A DNA stretch of 16,430 nucleotides, from the NCBI GenBank assembly GCA_934670175.1, contig CAKUOX010000051.1:1-16430 (forward strand), written 5' to 3'. Origin of the DNA: an uncultured Clostridia bacterium. GTDB taxonomy: Bacteria > Bacillota > Clostridia > Christensenellales > Aristaeellaceae. Below, one piece after another: positions 14,211 to 16,430 of this stretch (positions are counted from its first letter, which is position 1; each line of letters starts with the position of its first letter). The position numbers were made by a program, and so were the translations under genes. The notes beneath the pieces were generated by a model. That model did not search any database and was not told where the DNA came from. It was given only the letters and a program-made list of their open reading frames with translations.

Positions 14211-15929
14211 TTATATATCGATTTCGATTCGATTCTGCGTCATCCAGTCGTTGACCTGCAGCAGATATGCAAGCATTTGCGGCCCCGCCATGAGCTGGCC
14301 GTACCATGGCGCGTCTGCCGGCGAAAGTGCGCCTGCTGCGATCTGCGCCACGCGCTCCGCATCGACCGTCTGCCACAGCGGCGCGGATGTGTCGTGGAGC
14401 AGCGCGCCCATGCGCCGCCGGATCTCTGCGGTATAATCAGCGCTGCACGTTTTCGGATAGGGGCTCTTCTTGCGCTGAAGCAGCTTTTCGGGCAGCAAAT
14501 CGCGCACGGCGGCGCGGTAGAGTCCCTTGCTTATGCCACCCATACGCTTGACGCGCCACGGCATCGCGTACACGGCGCTGACCAGCCGGTCGTCGCACAG
14601 CGGCGTGTAAACCTGTATTCCGGCTGCGGCGCACATCTTGGATGCGCGTTCCTGAAGGTTTGGCATGAAGAAATCGAAGCACAGCCGCTGCAGGCGAAAC
14701 AGATCGCGTTCCGCGGGCGGCACATTGCTTACGTCGTAGCTCGCCATCGCCTCATGGTATGCCCCGCGCACATAGGCGGGCAGTCCGATTTTTTCGCGCA
14801 CGGCGGGCTTCAGGATGCCGTTTCGCAGATCGATGGAACCCGACCACGGAAACGCTTCGCCGTGTGCACGTCCGTCGCCCTGGAACCACGGGTAGCCGCC
14901 AAAGACCTCGTCACCGCATTCGCCGGACACTACATGCCCGACCTGCCGCCCGATGGCGCGCGCAAACAGCAGCAGCGACGAATCGATATCCGCCATGCCC
15001 GGGAAGCCGCGTGCCGCCTGCGCTTCGTCGATCGCGCCGGCCAGGTCATCCTGCCGCAATACGATGGTGGTGTGCCGCGTGCGCAGGTGCTCTGCCGCCA
15101 TGCGCGCATAGGGCGCGTCCATTTCGGGGCGAAAGGCGTTCGCAATAAAATCGCGGGCATTATCCTGATAATCCACGGAAAAGCTCTTCACACCGGGCAT
15201 TCGCGCGGCGACCAGCGCCGTGAGCGCAGTGGAATCGATGCCGCCGGACAGCATGCAGCCCGGACGCAGCGGCGCAATATCGTCTATCGCCTGCTCCAGC
15301 AGTGTGCGCACCTGTACGGCAGCAGCTTCGGGATCCACCTCGGAAATGGCGTTCGGCAATTCGAAATAGCGTGTTTCATGCACCGACTGCCGTTCGAAGA
15401 TCATGGTGCAGCCCATACGCACGGACTTTATGTCGCACAGCGGCGTCCTGCCGGGCGTGCATGCGGGGCCGAGTCCGAACAGCTCGCACAGGCCGTCCCG
15501 ACCCATCACGGGCTCCGCGATACCTGCTGCCAGCAGCGCATCCGGATGATCCGACAGCGCCGCCTCCCCACCGCGCCGTGCGTAGAATGCGCTGATTTCG
15601 CCCATGCGGTCGCGGCTGACGAGCATGCGGTCGCGCTCCGTATCGCAGATACAGCTCAGCACCGGCCCCTGAAGGTGCCGCGCATAATCGTCGCCCCAGC
15701 GCGCGTAGGCCATCATTGCCAGCTGCGCCGCCGAAGCGCCGTCATCCGCATTCAGCTCGTTCGACAGCTGGTAGCCGTTGCGCAGCCGTCCGCAACAGAG
15801 CGCCATGCCCTGCGCGTTCGAATATACCTGCTCGCCGGAAACGCTCATTCCGGCGCGTTCGATCCGCGTAGCGCCGCGGCGTTCGCCGGGAAAGCGGCCG
15901 TTTGAATGGTAGGCAATATAGTATTCCAT
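14211..15929 (-). CDS. Asparagine-synthetase-like ATP-dependent amide ligase without the glutaminase cysteine
   Basis: The 572-residue protein has the two-domain layout of glutamine-dependent asparagine synthetase. The C-terminal synthetase domain (about 205-560) is intact: the pyrophosphate loop SGGIDST is at 228-234, GECGDEVFGGYPWF at 336-349, and a basic ISKGLYRAAVRDLLPEKLLQ/RKKSPYPKT segment at 466-494. The N-terminal glutaminase-like domain is reduced: residue 2 is Glu, not the catalytic Cys, and the H-R-G-P-D motif is missing, although SRDRMGEISAFYA (105-117) shows the domain's origin. In-frame stop codons lie just before the ATG (15927-15929), which has GGAG nine bases upstream, so no N-terminal extension can restore the cysteine. 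It may make asparagine from free ammonia, or form amide bonds on another substrate, as do the cysteine-less homologues beta-lactam synthetase and lasso-peptide cyclase. No promoter was found; it may be cotranscribed with the regulator gene 108 bases upstream. Confidence 0.88.
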   Translation of the reverse strand: MEYYIAYHSNGRFPGERRGATRIERAGMSVSGEQVYSNAQGMALCCGRLRNGYQLSNELNADDGASAAQLAMMAYARWGDDYARHLQGPVLSCICDTERDRMLVSRDRMGEISAFYARRGGEAALSDHPDALLAAGIAEPVMGRDGLCELFGLGPACTPGRTPLCDIKSVRMGCTMIFERQSVHETRYFELPNAISEVDPEAAAVQVRTLLEQAIDDIAPLRPGCMLSGGIDSTALTALVAARMPGVKSFSVDYQDNARDFIANAFRPEMDAPYARMAAEHLRTRHTTIVLRQDDLAGAIDEAQAARGFPGMADIDSSLLLFARAIGRQVGHVVSGECGDEVFGGYPWFQGDGRAHGEAFPWSGSIDLRNGILKPAVREKIGLPAYVRGAYHEAMASYDVSNVPPAERDLFRLQRLCFDFFMPNLQERASKMCAAAGIQVYTPLCDDRLVSAVYAMPWRVKRMGGISKGLYRAAVRDLLPEKLLQRKKSPYPKTCSADYTAEIRRRMGALLHDTSAPLWQTVDAERVAQIAAGALSPADAPWYGQLMAGPQMLAYLLQVNDWMTQNRIEIDI

Positions 15930-16037
15930 GCTTCATCACTCCTCACTCAGCCTGTTTACGATATGCGTGCGGCCAAGCGGGTATGCCAGGCATGTGAAGC
16001 GCTTACACGCCTGATGGAATACGGCGGCAATTTTGCT

Positions 16038-16430
16038 TCAACAATACAGCGTAAGCCCTCCCAGAAATATTTTATTGATCTCCTCGTTGATCTGCGTCAA
16101 TGACAGGTCGATCTCGCTTTTCAGGTACAGCGTGTACAGCTCGATCAGGCCGCTGGCGAGGACATGGACAAAGACCAGAAAGCCGTATTTGTCGCGGATC
16201 GGTTCATCGTCAATATTGGCGATCAGGCGGTCGATGAACAGCTTTTTCAGCTTTTCCAGAAAGATCGGATAGTTCTGGGTGTGCACCAGCATCCGGCAAT
16301 CGTCCTCGTCGTTTAGGATAAACTGCTCGAAGCGCTTGAGCAGCGGCAGCGGATGATCCAGCTTCTGGCTGAACAGCGTCTGATCCAGATAGAGGTTGAA
16401 TTTCTGGATGAATTCGTTTTCGATTTCCTC
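16038..16430 (-). CDS. Probable TetR-family regulator, C-terminal domain only (5' end beyond window)
   Basis: The frame is open from the right edge to TGA at 16038-16040, giving the last 130 residues of a longer protein. It is helical and without membrane segments. The final part (KYGFLVFVHVLASGLIELYTLYLKS..., then LTQINEEINKIFLGGL) resembles the ligand-binding and dimerising domain of TetR/AcrR repressors. The DNA-binding N-terminus, which would prove the family, is outside the window. It ends 108 bases before the Asn-synthetase-like gene on the same strand and may be its regulator. Base composition looks somewhat more A+T-rich than in the neighbours. Confidence 0.6.
   Translation of the reverse strand, partial: EEIENEFIQKFNLYLDQTLFSQKLDHPLPLLKRFEQFILNDEDDCRMLVHTQNYPIFLEKLKKLFIDRLIANIDDEPIRDKYGFLVFVHVLASGLIELYTLYLKSEIDLSLTQINEEINKIFLGGLTLYC

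Noticed and set aside
14097..15905. 602-codon open frame on the plus strand opposite the Asn-synthetase-like gene
   Set aside because: It is the complement of a gene with clear motifs. It has no ribosome binding site, family motif or plausible protein composition; long antisense frames are common in G+C-rich DNA.
15993..16007. TGTGAAGCGCTTACA, resembling a CcpA (cre) or LacI-type operator before the Asn-synthetase-like gene
   Set aside because: The AAGCGCTT centre is palindromic, but the flanks are offset by one base from the cre consensus, and no promoter was found beside it.
15930..16037. Search for a short precursor-peptide gene between the regulator and the amide ligase
   Set aside because: No short frame with a ribosome binding site and leader/core-like sequence was found in these 108 bases.

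Overview
The window is G+C-rich bacterial DNA, mostly ordinary chromosomal genes packed into short operons. The classical nine-gene F1Fo ATP synthase order (atpI-B-E-F-H-A-G-D-C), strong AGGAGG-type ribosome binding sites, a Gram-positive-type LexA box (GAAC-N4-GTTC) and the flavour of the SSB-like and exporter proteins all point to Bacillota, class Clostridia, probably an uncultured gut lineage. The genus cannot be fixed from sequence alone.

Layout. 1-913 (minus): the 5' part of a Gfo/Idh/MocA oxidoreductase gene, leaving the window at its left edge, with a good sigma-A promoter at 981-1009. 1144-7755 (minus): the complete ATP synthase operon, with a promoter at 7803-7831 and a hairpin after atpC at 1099-1133. 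8129-10371 (minus): a three-gene set, Y-family polymerase (dinB) - 90-residue unknown protein - tandem-OB SSB-like protein, driven from a promoter carrying one perfect and one imperfect LexA box and closed by a strong terminator at 8068-8109. 10607-14088 (plus): two overlapping genes for a heterodimeric ABC exporter, divergent from dinB. 14099-14205: a long nested inverted repeat serving as a two-way terminator. 14211-15929 (minus): an asparagine-synthetase-like protein that lacks the glutaminase cysteine. 16038-16430 (minus): the C-terminal end of a probable TetR-type regulator, cut by the window edge.

How the genes work together. The atp operon encodes a whole ATP synthase with two notable traits: a c subunit with glutamates in both helices plus the Na+-type E-T-T-x-x-Y pattern, and an epsilon subunit without the C-terminal inhibitory helices. 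The dinB set looks like a DNA-damage-induced translesion or single-strand-DNA module. The ABC pair shows the textbook asymmetry of heterodimeric exporters, with one degenerate and one canonical ATP site. The Asn-synthetase-like ligase next to an exporter and a regulator could be simple ammonia-dependent amidation or amide-bond formation on another substrate; no precursor peptide or protease is visible.

A 36-37 bp imperfect direct repeat (1053-1088 and 8025-8061) flanks the atp operon and is not explained by any gene. No rRNA, tRNA, CRISPR array, insertion sequence or prophage gene was seen. The most interesting signals are the two-carboxylate c ring, the short epsilon, the SOS cassette with its unknown small protein, the cysteine-less Asn synthetase homologue and the flanking repeats.
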